Shown: positions 23,509 to 31,496, counted from the stretch's first letter. The stretch: DNA of 43,860 bases from DASXTW01 sp036505215 (GCA_036505215.1 DASXTW010000121.1:1-43860); one strand, 5' to 3'. Numbers and translations are program-made. The notes: generated by a model from the sequence alone, not told the origin.

Positions 23509-24072
23509 ATGTGGGTCAGGACCATCCCTGTCGAGGAGGCTACGGGGCGGCTCAAGGAGGCGTACGACTGGCAGGCCAAACGCCTGGGCAAGCCCACCGA
23601 GTTCACGCTACTGGGAAGCCTCGACCCGGAGATCGTTCATGCCCGCTTGGGCTTGTATCGGGCCAGCGAGAAGTGCCCGTCCGCGCTCACCCCACGACAG
23701 CGGACCATCATCGGGTATGTCACATCCGTCCTCAACGAGACGCCCCACTGCTCCTCCCAGGTCCGGCTGAAGCTGCGAGAGCTCGGGTTCACAGAGGATG
23801 AGATACGAGCGATGGACGAGGGGAGGTACGAGGCCCTCGCGCCCGGGGAGGGGGCGGTAGCCCGCTACTCGGCCAAACTTACGAAGGAACCGGGTGCGGT
23901 GGCCGCGTCCGACGTGGAGGATCTCCGGTCAAACGGGATGGAAGACCTGGAAATCCTCGACGCCAACAACATGTGCGCCCACCTCAACTACGTGAACCGC
24001 ATCGCCAACGGCCTCGGGCTGAAGACCGAGGTCGGCGAGGAGTTCCAGGCCTTCGCCGCCATCCCGCAGTGA
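23509..24072 (+). CDS. AhpD/carboxymuconolactone-decarboxylase-like protein with altered active site
   Basis: This 187-residue alpha-helical protein resembles the peroxidase-related branch of the AhpD/CMD family: LTPRQRTIIGYVTSVLNETP, then the active-site stretch, and near the C-terminus DANNMCAHLNYVNRIANGLG, which is typical of that branch. The usual CxxC-and-His motif is altered: it reads NETPHCSSQ, keeping one Cys but lacking the first Cys and the His. The ATG at 23509 is chosen for its GAAGGAGG at five bases; an earlier ATG at 23479 overlaps the kinase stop (ATGA) but adds a non-family KDHESKEAK stretch. It is the last gene of the 11-gene operon. Confidence 0.75.
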   Translation: MWVRTIPVEEATGRLKEAYDWQAKRLGKPTEFTLLGSLDPEIVHARLGLYRASEKCPSALTPRQRTIIGYVTSVLNETPHCSSQVRLKLRELGFTEDEIRAMDEGRYEALAPGEGAVARYSAKLTKEPGAVAASDVEDLRSNGMEDLEILDANNMCAHLNYVNRIANGLGLKTEVGEEFQAFAAIPQ

Positions 24073-24093
24073 TTCAGCTTCCTGGGCGCGGCG

Positions 24094-24123
24094 ATGGTAT
24101 TCTTCTACCATGCGAAGTACCAT
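24094..24123 (+). promoter_or_regulatory. Leaderless promoter and autoregulatory half-sites of the vapBC pair
   Basis: Half-sites ATGGTA (24094-24099), TACCAT (24106-24111) and TACCAT (24118-24123) recur at exact 12-base steps; the first two form a dyad. The -10-like TATTCT (24098-24103) ends six bases before the ATG at 24110, so transcription would begin at the start codon (leaderless), which fits the absence of a Shine-Dalgarno. Binding of the AbrB-fold antitoxin here would block its own promoter. No convincing -35 is seen. Confidence 0.5.
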
Positions 24124-24355
24124 GGACAGTGCCGGGAGGGTGGTCGTGCCCAAGGCCCTTCGTGAAGCGTTAGGCCTTCGGGGAGGCCAAGAGATCGAGA
24201 TCACCCTGAGGGACGGCCGCATCGAGATCGAGCCAGTCTCCGTCCAAATGCGACTGGTCGATCGGAGCGGCATCCTGGTTGCGAAGCCGGAGGGGGCGGT
24301 CCCACCGCTCACGGAGACAGAGGTTCGCGACGCGCTGGAACGCGTTCGGCGGTGA
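24110..24355 (+). CDS. vapB: AbrB/MazE-fold antitoxin (VapB type)
   Basis: This 81-residue DNA-binding antitoxin begins MRSTMDSAGRVVVPKALREA, the standard swapped-hairpin AbrB/SpoVT start, followed by LGLRGGQEIEITLRDGRIEI. The C-terminal half (PPLTETEVRDALERVRR) would bind and block the toxin. It is followed by the PIN toxin gene with a GTGA overlap, the usual antitoxin-first order. The ATG at 24110 has no ribosome site and lies seven bases downstream of a TATTCT -10 element, suggesting a leaderless message. It likely represses its own operon through the repeated TACCAT half-sites that overlap the promoter and start. Confidence 0.88.
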   Translation: MRSTMDSAGRVVVPKALREALGLRGGQEIEITLRDGRIEIEPVSVQMRLVDRSGILVAKPEGAVPPLTETEVRDALERVRR

Positions 24356-24780
24356 CGGCGGTCGACACCAGCGTCGCCGTGGCTGGCTTCGCCTCTTGGC
24401 ACGAAGATCACGAGGTGGCTCTGAAGACCCTCTTACCAGGGGTTCGCCTGATCGGTCACGTCGCCCTGGAGACCTACGCCGTACTGACTCGGCTTCCCCC
24501 ACCGCACCGGGCCCCTGCGCCCCTCGTGATGGAATTCCTGAGCAGGAACTTCGCAGCTCCGCTGCTCGTCCTGTCGGCCCGAGACCATGGCCGACTGCTC
24601 TCCGCGCTTGCCTCCGCCGGCCTCACGGGCGGCGCAACGTACGACGCTCTTGTGGGGGCAACCGCCCTACGTGCTGGCGAGACTCTGGTGACGCTGGACC
24701 GAAGAGCCCTATCAACCTACGAATTGGTCGGGGCCACCGCCCATCTCCTGTCCACGCAGCCAAAGAAGGGCGGGCGCTAG
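24352..24780 (+). CDS. vapC: PIN-domain toxin (VapC type ribonuclease)
   Basis: This 142-residue PIN-domain endoribonuclease has the acidic metal ligands at the expected places: Asp5 in VDTSVAV, Glu40 in ALETYAVL, Asp98 in ATYDALVGATA and Asp116 in TLDRRA. The start is a GTG overlapping the antitoxin's TGA (GTGA), so translation is coupled. In other VapBC pairs the toxin cuts initiator tRNA or rRNA and slows growth; the target here is unknown. The gene is intact, so the module may be active. It sits between the large catabolic operon and a methyltransferase gene, with no mobile element visible. Confidence 0.88.
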   Translation: MTAVDTSVAVAGFASWHEDHEVALKTLLPGVRLIGHVALETYAVLTRLPPPHRAPAPLVMEFLSRNFAAPLLVLSARDHGRLLSALASAGLTGGATYDALVGATALRAGETLVTLDRRALSTYELVGATAHLLSTQPKKGGR

Positions 24781-24795
24781 CTGTCGCGGCTTGCG

Positions 24796-25515
24796 ATGAA
24801 CGACTGGGAGCAGGAAGCCGAGAACTGGGTGCGGTGGGCGAGGGCTCCGGGCCACGACGCCTATTGGTACGTGCGCGATCAGTTCTTCCAACACATCGTC
24901 CCTCCACCAGGACGGGCCACACTGGACCTCGGGTGTGGCGAGGGCCGCGTGACCCGAGATCTTCGGAACGAGGGCCACCGAGTGGTGGGTTTGGATGCTT
25001 CGCCAACCCTCGTGCGTTACGCGAGAGCGGGCGATCCTCTCGCGAAGTACGTAGTCGCCGATGCTGGAGCCCTCCCCTTCGCCGACGGTGCATTCGACGT
25101 GGTCGTTGCATACAACTCACTGATGGACGTGGACGACATGCCGAGGGCCGTACGAGAGTCCGCCCGGGTGCTCCAACTTGGAGGGCAGCTGTGCATCAGT
25201 CTGACGCACCCACTGACTGACGCGGGCACCTTTGCAAGCTCGAGTCCCGACGCACCGTTCGTGATCGGCCAGAGCTACTTCGGTAGGCGGCGATTCGAGG
25301 GAACCTTCGAGCGCGACGGTCTCCGCATGACCTTCCGAGGGTGGTGCTACCCGCTCGAGGACTACGCCGTCGCTCTCGAGGCGGCAGGTTTCGTCATCGA
25401 ACGTCTGCGGGAGCCACGGTCGAGCGACGCGGCCCTCGACCGGTTCGGACCCTCGGAGCGCCGGTGGCGCCGCATTCCCATGTTCCTCTATCTGTTGGCG
25501 CAAAAGACTCGCTGA
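24796..25515 (+). CDS. Class I SAM-dependent methyltransferase
   Basis: This 239-residue methyltransferase of the UbiE/Methyltransf_11 type has motif I LDLGCGEGR (43-51), the acidic end of strand 2 in VVGLDASPTLVRYA, motif II-like VVADAGALPFADGAFDVVVA and the post-motif helix RAVRESARVLQLGGQLCISL. The last third (TFRGWCYPLEDYAVALEAAG) is the usual small-molecule-binding segment. The ATG at 24796 is 15 bases after the vapC stop and lacks a clear Shine-Dalgarno, so it may be translated by read-over from the upstream genes. The substrate is unknown. It converges on ilvD, whose stop lies 58 bases away; a weak AGCGTCA / TGACGCT dyad (about 25568-25601) overlaps that end. Confidence 0.82.
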   Translation: MNDWEQEAENWVRWARAPGHDAYWYVRDQFFQHIVPPPGRATLDLGCGEGRVTRDLRNEGHRVVGLDASPTLVRYARAGDPLAKYVVADAGALPFADGAFDVVVAYNSLMDVDDMPRAVRESARVLQLGGQLCISLTHPLTDAGTFASSSPDAPFVIGQSYFGRRRFEGTFERDGLRMTFRGWCYPLEDYAVALEAAGFVIERLREPRSSDAALDRFGPSERRWRRIPMFLYLLAQKTR

Positions 25516-25573
25516 TGTCGTCGTTGGGAGCTCGATCGGACATTGACGGGGCTCGCTGTGTCCAGGGCGAGCG

Positions 25574-27238
25574 TCAGTCGCAGACGGCGCCCTGTGACGC
25601 TGAGGAGACAAGCCGGGCGTACTTGGCCAACGCCCCCCGCGTGTAGAGAGCTTCCTTCGGCTTCCATCCTTCCCTGCGACGATCCAGCTCTTCCTCGGGA
25701 ACCTCGAGGTCCAGCCGTCGGGAGTCCACGTCGAGCGCGATGGCGTCTCCGTCCCGGACCAGGGCGATTGGGCCTGCCATCGCGGCCTCGGGGGCGATGT
25801 GGCCCACGGCGAATCCGTGGGTTGCCCCCGAAAACCGACCGTCCGTGACCAGGGCGACGTCGCGGCCCAAGCCTGCTCCCACCACCGCCGCCGTTACGGC
25901 GAGCATCTCCCGCATCCCCGGTCCGCCCTTCGGGCCTTCGTAGCGGACGACGATGACATCCCCGGCCATGATCCGGCCGGACGTCACTGCCTCGAACGCA
26001 TCTTCTTCTGAATCGAACACGCGGGCTTGTCCCCGGAAGGTCTTGCCTTCCATCCCGGCGATCTTGACGACGGCACCCTCCGGGGCCAGCGACCCACGCA
26101 GGATGGCCAGGCCGCCGTGAGGATGGATCGGTTGGTCAAGCGGCCTGACCACGTCGCCGTCCGGGTGCGGAGGAGCCAGGTCTGCGAGGTTCTCTGCCAC
26201 GGACTTTCCGGTCACAGTGAGCGCGTCCCCGTGTAACAGGCCGGCGCGAAGCAACTCTTGCATCAGGACACCCAAGCCACCAACCCGGTCGAGGTCGGCC
26301 ATGACGAAACGTCCTGCCGGTCGGAGATCCCCGATGTGAGGCGTCCGGGCGCTGATCCGATCGAAGTCCCAGATCTCCAGCGGAACCTCGGCTTCCCTGG
26401 CGATGGCCAGGAGGTGCAGGACGGAATTGGTCGAACCACCGCAGGCCATTGCGACGGCGATGGCGTTCTCGAAGGCCTCCCTGGTGAGGATGTCCCGAGG
26501 CCGGATCCCCTGGCGAAGAAGCTCCAGCACTGCCTGGCCAGACCGGCGGGCGAAGTGCTCCCGACGCACGTCGACCGCCGGCGGCGACGCGCTTCCCGGA
26601 AGGGACATTCCGATGGCCTCGGCCACCGCGGCCATGGTGTTCGCCGTGTACATTCCCGCGCACGACCCCGGGCCCGGACAGGCGGACTCTTCCAACTCTT
26701 TGAGCTCCTCCATGGACATCCGGCCGGCCGCGGTTGCCCCGACGGCCTCGAACACGTCCTGGACCGTGACGGTCTGTCCCCGGTAGTGGCCGGGCAGGAT
26801 GGTTCCTCCGTACAGGAACACGCTCGGCACATTGAGCCGGGCTGCGGCCATCAGCATGCCGGGGAGGCTCTTGTCACAACCGGCGATGGTGACCATGCCG
26901 TCAAAGCGCTCGGCGTGCATGACCAGCTCGACGGAATCGGCGATCACCTCGCGGGAGACCAGCGAGGCCTTCATCCCCTCGTGCCCCATGGAGATAGCGT
27001 CCGAGACCGCGATGGTCACGAATTCGATCGGCACGCCCCCGCCGGCGCGGACACCCTCCTTGGCGTGATCGGCCAGCCGGTCCAGGTGCACGTTGCACGG
27101 CGTAACCTCGTTCCATGAGGATGCAACGCCGATCTGGGGTCGCTCGAAGTCATCGTCGGTGAACCCGACCGCTCGGAGCATCGACCGGGCGCCGGCCCGC
27201 TCCATGCCTTCGGTCACCTCACGGCTCCTCGGCCTCAT
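25574..27238 (-). CDS. ilvD: Dihydroxy-acid dehydratase
   Basis: This 554-residue dehydratase of the IlvD/Edd family converts 2,3-dihydroxy acids into 2-keto acids in valine, leucine, isoleucine and pantothenate synthesis. Cluster cysteines are Cys48 (EVTPCNVH), Cys121 (IAGCDKSLPGM) and Cys193 (CPGPGSCAGMYTANTM); the last motif is the hallmark of true DHAD proteins. GRFSGATHGFAVGHIAPEA closes the active site. The ATG at 27238 gives the standard N-terminus and is preceded by GAGGTGGACCAGACC; the longer frame to 27505 would overlap the divergent methyltransferase. Some IlvD relatives dehydrate sugar acids to KDG, which would feed the kinase at 22529-23482, but the motifs here favour the amino-acid role. 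Confidence 0.93.
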   Translation of the reverse strand: MRPRSREVTEGMERAGARSMLRAVGFTDDDFERPQIGVASSWNEVTPCNVHLDRLADHAKEGVRAGGGVPIEFVTIAVSDAISMGHEGMKASLVSREVIADSVELVMHAERFDGMVTIAGCDKSLPGMLMAAARLNVPSVFLYGGTILPGHYRGQTVTVQDVFEAVGATAAGRMSMEELKELEESACPGPGSCAGMYTANTMAAVAEAIGMSLPGSASPPAVDVRREHFARRSGQAVLELLRQGIRPRDILTREAFENAIAVAMACGGSTNSVLHLLAIAREAEVPLEIWDFDRISARTPHIGDLRPAGRFVMADLDRVGGLGVLMQELLRAGLLHGDALTVTGKSVAENLADLAPPHPDGDVVRPLDQPIHPHGGLAILRGSLAPEGAVVKIAGMEGKTFRGQARVFDSEEDAFEAVTSGRIMAGDVIVVRYEGPKGGPGMREMLAVTAAVVGAGLGRDVALVTDGRFSGATHGFAVGHIAPEAAMAGPIALVRDGDAIALDVDSRRLDLEVPEEELDRRREGWKPKEALYTRGALAKYARLVSSASQGAVCD

Positions 27239-27388
27239 GGTCTGGTCCACCTCGTGCCTCCGATCTACCCGACGCCGTCCGCCGCGGGTGGGGAGGCTCA
27301 GTGTAGTCACGGTCGGGCGAGCTCGATCGACCGGCCCGTTCGAGTACTGTCCTGCCGGTTCGTCGTCTGGCTGGGAGGTGAAGGGCCT

Positions 27389-27934
27389 ATCGCGACCCGC
27401 GAGCATGCCGAGCCGGGCGATCCATCTCCCTGGGTCGTCCGGTTCGCCGAGCTCATTCCACCGGGAGGAACCGTGTTGGACGTCGCCAGTGGCGGAGGCC
27501 GGCACACGCGGTTCTTCCTGGAGCGGGGGTACCGTGTCGTCGCCGTCGACAGAGATGTCTCACGCATTGCCGATCTCGTGGGGAATCCGCAGCTCGACGT
27601 GGTCCCAGTGGATCTGGAGAAGGACGAGCCGTTCCCTTTCTATGACCGTCGTTTCGAAGGCGTTGTGGTAACGAACTACCTGTATCGGCCGTTGCTGACC
27701 GACCTGGTGGGAGCAGTCGGGCCTGGGGGCGTGCTGATCTACGAGACCTACGCCAGGGGCCATGAGCGCTTCGGGCCACCGTCCAATCCGGACTTCCTGT
27801 TGGAGACCGGTGAGCTGCTCGAGGCGGTTCGCGGCCGGCTCGACGTGATCGCGTACGAAGACGCCATGGTGAAGGAACCGAGGCCGGCGGTCGTCCAGCG
27901 GATCTGCGCCATCAACAGAAGGGATGTCGCCTAA
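27389..27934 (+). CDS. SAM-dependent methyltransferase (TehB/Methyltransf_25-like), apparent ATC start
   Basis: This is a class I methyltransferase of about 181 residues. DPSPWVVRFAELIPPGG, VLDVASGGGRH (motif I, ~29-39), GYRVVAVDRDVSRI and PVDLEKDEPFPFYDRRFEGV are all family landmarks, and GGVLIYETYARGHERFG is the typical central segment. No ATG, GTG or TTG gives a sensible start: the only in-frame GTG (27254) is 15 bases from the divergent ilvD start. GGAGGTGA ends seven bases before an ATC at 27389, exactly where the family's short N-terminus should begin. I therefore place the start at that ATC, which is either a rare start codon or a one-base error or mutation of ATG. The substrate is unknown. 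Confidence 0.7.
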   Translation: MATREHAEPGDPSPWVVRFAELIPPGGTVLDVASGGGRHTRFFLERGYRVVAVDRDVSRIADLVGNPQLDVVPVDLEKDEPFPFYDRRFEGVVVTNYLYRPLLTDLVGAVGPGGVLIYETYARGHERFGPPSNPDFLLETGELLEAVRGRLDVIAYEDAMVKEPRPAVVQRICAINRRDVA

Positions 27935-27959
27935 GAGGTGGATACCTTCGTGACGGCGG

Positions 27960-28181
27960 CTAAGCGGCTTGGGTGGTTGCCGGCTGCGCTCTCAGAGGCA
28001 TGGCCCAGATCCGGGCCTCGCTCATCGCCACGTCATAGGCCCGCTTGTGGGACTTGACCAGCGCTCGGACGGCGCCGACGTGGTCGGTTCGCGCCAGGAG
28101 ACGCTCATATTCGGCCCGGAACGCGGCCAGCAGGCGGCGCTCGGCCTCCAGGCGAACCAGAGCTTCTCCCTTGACGATCAT
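27960..28181 (-). CDS. Small coiled-coil hypothetical protein
   Basis: This 73-residue, mostly alpha-helical, charged protein has the central part EALVRLEAERRLLAAFRAEY and KSHKRAYDVAMSEARIWAMP and probably forms a short coiled coil. The ATG at 28181 is chosen because GGAGAGGTGGAGA lies immediately before it; a frame from 28208 would add nine residues. No cysteines, signal peptide or membrane segment are present. It stands alone between a convergent methyltransferase and the CocE hydrolase gene. I do not recognise a family and assign no function. Confidence 0.5.
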   Translation of the reverse strand: MIVKGEALVRLEAERRLLAAFRAEYERLLARTDHVGAVRALVKSHKRAYDVAMSEARIWAMPLRAQPATTQAA

Positions 28182-28285
28182 TCTCCACCTCTCCACGACA
28201 CGTTCCATCAGGGCCCACGGGAACCCATCAGCATAACAACGGCAGGCCGGGCATCATTCCTTTAGTGGCGATACGAAAAAAACGC

Positions 28286-29857
28286 CTAAGACCCTGCCTC
28301 CACGGACAGCTCCAGCCTGGCCTCCAGGACCTCTATGGTAGCGACTCGATAGGCATTTCGGGGAGCATCCGCTACCGGGAGGCTCGCGTCGTGGGGATTG
28401 CGGTCGAAGGCAGGGAACCGAGCCCCTGAGATATCCAGACGGAGCCGCGATCCCGGCGGGCACGTCCAGGCTATCGGCCTCAGGCCGAACGACTGCTGGC
28501 TGGGCCGCCCTGGTGACGACCTGACGCGCCGGACCCCTGTGGACAGAGCCCGGGGCTCACCTGACGGATCGACCAGCACCAGGCTCGCAACCACATCGTG
28601 TGACTCACGGTCGCAGCGGGTGGTCAGGTCAAGCCGAGGTGAGCCCGCGATGGACACGGGATCCGCCAACGGCGCGCTCGTGTAGCAAAGAACGTCGCGG
28701 CGATCCTCGGCCGTGGCCTCGCTGGCCAGCGGCATCAAGCCGCCCGGGTAGGGCACGAGGGGCTCGGCCACGAAAAGATCTGGGGGACCGGGATCGGCCT
28801 GGCCCTCGACCAGGCGGCCGTCCCCATGGCGGGAATTGGCGTCTCCTTCGCTCGTCGCACACCACGTGATCACTGCGTGGGGCGGAGGCCACGAAGGCGC
28901 CGACGTCCACCCCCGGCCCGCCGACCAGTACCGGATTCGATCAGGCGGCGGCTCGCCCTTCCCCTTCAGCGTGCGATCGAAGAAGGCAACCAGCGCATCG
29001 TGCGCAACTGATGGCCCGGCGTCCTCGCCGAACTCGACCTCGCCCACCCGGGTCCCCCACGGCATGTGCGCCCATGGCCCGCACACGGCTTCGGCATCGA
29101 GGGTCTCGATGATGCGGGCGGTCCCGGAGGAGAAGTCGTCGAACCAGCCCATGACGACGAATGCCGGCACCTCGATGGCAGACAGGTCCGGCCTTCGCTC
29201 CGCCCAATACGCGTCGTCCTCCGGGTGGGCCAGCCACTCCGTGAACCACGCCGGAGGGTCGTCGCCAAGCGCCCGCGAGATCGGGAGTGCCTCCAGGTCC
29301 GGCACGATGGGGACGGCCCCCTGTTCCTGTCCCGCGAGCTGCGCGGCCCAGAAGGTCACGAACGGCCATCGCAGGCAGCCGCCTTCGTAGGTCCATCCCT
29401 CGTAGGGATCGGGGCAGCACATCATCGGGGCGATCGCTCGCAACGACGGTGGGCGACTGGCGGCAATGGCCAGTTGCAGGAGCCCCTGATATGAGAAGCC
29501 GTATGTGGCCACCTCTCCGTTCGAGAAGGGGAGTCGTGCTGCCCATTCGACCGTGGCCACCCCATCGGCCGGTTCCTGGATGAACGGGGCGAAGGTCCCG
29601 CCGGAGTCGCCACGACCGCGGACGTCCTGCACCACCACTGTATAGCCGCGCCGGGCCAACCACGAAGGATGGGGGAGAACGGGGGCAGAGGCGACCGACC
29701 TTCCGTACGGAAGACGCTGCAGGAGCACCGGCCAGGGACCCCCCTCCGCCGGACGCCAGGCATCGGCCACCAACCGGACCCCGTCGGCCATCACGGCCTC
29801 GAGGCCCACCTCCCTCACGACATCGGTGCCCGAGCCGCGTCCCACTACCTCTCTCAT
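28286..29857 (-). CDS. CocE/NonD-family acyl hydrolase (X-Pro dipeptidyl-peptidase-like)
   Basis: This 523-residue alpha/beta-hydrolase is followed by a C-terminal jelly-roll domain, as in cocaine esterase and X-Pro dipeptidyl peptidases. The triad is visible: Ser122 in TYGFSYQGLLQL, Asp240 in MGWFDDFSSGT and His264 in CGPWAHMPWG. VVVQDVRGRGDSGG is the typical oxyanion-side loop, and FGLRPIAWTCPPGSRLRLDI belongs to the C-terminal domain. The ATG at 29857 overlaps the stop of the upstream FAD enzyme gene (ATGA), so both are one transcription unit; upstream frame extension lies inside that gene. The natural ester or amide substrate is unknown. A run of seven T (minus strand, 28282-28276) follows the stop and may help terminate transcription. 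Confidence 0.87.
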   Translation of the reverse strand: MREVVGRGSGTDVVREVGLEAVMADGVRLVADAWRPAEGGPWPVLLQRLPYGRSVASAPVLPHPSWLARRGYTVVVQDVRGRGDSGGTFAPFIQEPADGVATVEWAARLPFSNGEVATYGFSYQGLLQLAIAASRPPSLRAIAPMMCCPDPYEGWTYEGGCLRWPFVTFWAAQLAGQEQGAVPIVPDLEALPISRALGDDPPAWFTEWLAHPEDDAYWAERRPDLSAIEVPAFVVMGWFDDFSSGTARIIETLDAEAVCGPWAHMPWGTRVGEVEFGEDAGPSVAHDALVAFFDRTLKGKGEPPPDRIRYWSAGRGWTSAPSWPPPHAVITWCATSEGDANSRHGDGRLVEGQADPGPPDLFVAEPLVPYPGGLMPLASEATAEDRRDVLCYTSAPLADPVSIAGSPRLDLTTRCDRESHDVVASLVLVDPSGEPRALSTGVRRVRSSPGRPSQQSFGLRPIAWTCPPGSRLRLDISGARFPAFDRNPHDASLPVADAPRNAYRVATIEVLEARLELSVEAGS

Positions 29858-31449
29858 CTCCTCGGTTGCTCCAGCCGCGAGAGGATGACATGAGCGGCAT
29901 TCCGTCCGGACGCGCCCCAGATCCCGGCTCCGGGAAACGTGCCCGCACCCGTGAGATACAGGCCACGCACAGGCGTCTCGTACCTGGTGAGCTCCCGGTC
30001 CCTTCCGACCAGTGCCGAGAGCGCGGTCCCACCGTAGGCGGGCGCCAACCCTTGCTCTAGCCCGAAATCGTTCTCGTAATCGGGAGGGGTCATCACTCGC
30101 CATCCCCGAACGGCCTCGAGGAATCCCGGCTCGACCAGGGTGGAGAATGCGTCCAGCCACCGAGCCGGCTCGGCCGTCTTCTTCCAACCGCCTTGCAATC
30201 GATACGGGGTGAACAGCACCTCCAGGCTGAACACGTCGCCCCCCTTTGCTCGCATCGATTCGTCCAGGACCGACGGGACGTTCACGTAGAACATGGGTCG
30301 CGCCGCGACCTCGCCCCGTCGCATGGCCTCGTGGGCGCGGGCTATCTCTTCCAGATCCGGTGAGACGATGGCGGTGGGGACGAGCGGCTCCACGACGCCC
30401 AGTCGCTGCTGCAGGGCTGCCTCCAAACCACGAAACCGCGGGCGGCGCTCGATGATGGCGTCCACCTTCGACTCGTAGCCCTCGCGAGCCGGCCGGGATC
30501 GCCAGCGCCCTGTCAGCCGAGTCGCCCCGCTGGGCGGCCGGGCCAGCCACCGGACTAGCGCTGTGCGCGGGTCGGCTGCCGCCACCACCACCGACGCCTC
30601 AACCACCTCGTCTCCATCCAACGTGACGCCCCGAACCCGGTCGTCGTCGGCGAGCAGCTCGCTCACCCGAGCGCCCGTGCGGATCGTTCCCCCCATGGCT
30701 TCCACGCATCGGGCCAGGGCGACGGGGAGGTTTCCGCTCCCGCCTACCGGCCTTGCTACCCCGGTCACGTGCTTCATCGCGTAGCCGAGGGCGCCCAGTC
30801 CCGTGCCCGGGGTCTCGGGCGAGAGCCCCCACACGGCCGGCCCCGTGGTCACCACCGGCGACCTCAGCGCCTCCGTGGTGAACAGCGATCCCACCACAGA
30901 CCCCACCGTCCGCCTGCTCCAGGACAACAGGATGCGAACCCCGCGTCCTCGGCAGTCCAGCACACGCCGCAGGACCCGGGGCGGCGTGGGCGGCGCGCAG
31001 GCCAGCTCGAGGATGAGCTCGGCAGCGGGGACGGCCACCCGAAGGTAGCGCCGGTAGTTCTCGACCTCGTTCGGGTAGACGATGGCCAACCCCTCGAGCG
31101 TCCGGGCTGGGTCTCTGAACAGGAACCACGGAGCCTCTCCATCCCACCCAACGGACAGCTGCATCGGGTCGACTTCGAGGTAGCGAAGCCCGAACCGGGC
31201 GAGGTCCAACTCCTCGGCGATAGGCGTGGCCAGGACCAAGCTGTGATCGCAGTTGCAGATGTTCACTCGGGCTCCGTCCAGAGCATCCACGGTCGAAGCA
31301 CAACCTCCGACGGACGACCGAGCCTCCAGGACCAGCACCTTCAGGCCGGCTCGCGCGAGGTACGCGGCGCAGACCAGCCCGTTGTGGCCGGCCCCGACGA
31401 CGACGACGTCGTGGCGTACCCGCTCCGAACCTGCCTGCCTTGACTTCAA
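29854..31449 (-). CDS. Phytoene-desaturase-like FAD oxidoreductase
   Basis: This 531-residue flavoprotein has the N-terminal dinucleotide fold VVVVGAGHNGLVCAAYLARA and LEARSSVGGCAST, and the C-terminal FAD motif LYLTGAGTFPGAGIWGASGR. It belongs to the CrtI/PDS-like (pyridine nucleotide-disulfide oxidoreductase domain 2) group. No carotenoid genes are nearby, so a carotenoid role is doubtful. No ATG or GTG is available: the only canonical start is the TTG at 31449, without a clear ribosome site. It is coupled to the CocE-type hydrolase (ATGA), which suggests a two-step route of oxidation or desaturation and ester or amide hydrolysis. The 47-base gap to the divergent LLM4 gene holds a candidate promoter. 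Confidence 0.83.
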   Translation of the reverse strand: MKSRQAGSERVRHDVVVVGAGHNGLVCAAYLARAGLKVLVLEARSSVGGCASTVDALDGARVNICNCDHSLVLATPIAEELDLARFGLRYLEVDPMQLSVGWDGEAPWFLFRDPARTLEGLAIVYPNEVENYRRYLRVAVPAAELILELACAPPTPPRVLRRVLDCRGRGVRILLSWSRRTVGSVVGSLFTTEALRSPVVTTGPAVWGLSPETPGTGLGALGYAMKHVTGVARPVGGSGNLPVALARCVEAMGGTIRTGARVSELLADDDRVRGVTLDGDEVVEASVVVAAADPRTALVRWLARPPSGATRLTGRWRSRPAREGYESKVDAIIERRPRFRGLEAALQQRLGVVEPLVPTAIVSPDLEEIARAHEAMRRGEVAARPMFYVNVPSVLDESMRAKGGDVFSLEVLFTPYRLQGGWKKTAEPARWLDAFSTLVEPGFLEAVRGWRVMTPPDYENDFGLEQGLAPAYGGTALSALVGRDRELTRYETPVRGLYLTGAGTFPGAGIWGASGRNAAHVILSRLEQPRR

Positions 31450-31469
31450 GTTGTCTGACGTCTTACTCT
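31440..31469 (+). promoter_or_regulatory. Candidate promoter for the second catabolic operon
   Basis: TTGACT (31440-31445), an 18-base spacer and TACTCT (31464-31469) precede the LLM4 ATG at 31497. Predicted transcription start is near 31476, leaving a ~20-base leader with AAAGGGGGT as ribosome site. The -35 lies inside the first codons of the divergent FAD gene, so the two promoters must overlap. Confidence 0.4.
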
Positions 31470-31496
31470 CAGCCGTTCAAAGGGGGTGCCGAATCG

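Noticed and set aside
25574..27238. Sugar-acid dehydratase (Edd-like) as main function of the IlvD-family gene
   Set aside because: The cysteine spacing and CPGPGSCAGMYTANTM block are typical of true dihydroxy-acid dehydratases; kept only as a secondary possibility.
28254..28290. Full intrinsic terminator at the T-run after the CocE gene
   Set aside because: Seven T follow the stop on the minus strand, but the only stem is four base pairs, too weak to list.
29854..31449. Carotenoid biosynthesis gene
   Set aside because: The FAD motifs suit the wider phytoene-desaturase-like group, but no crtB, crtE or related gene is present.
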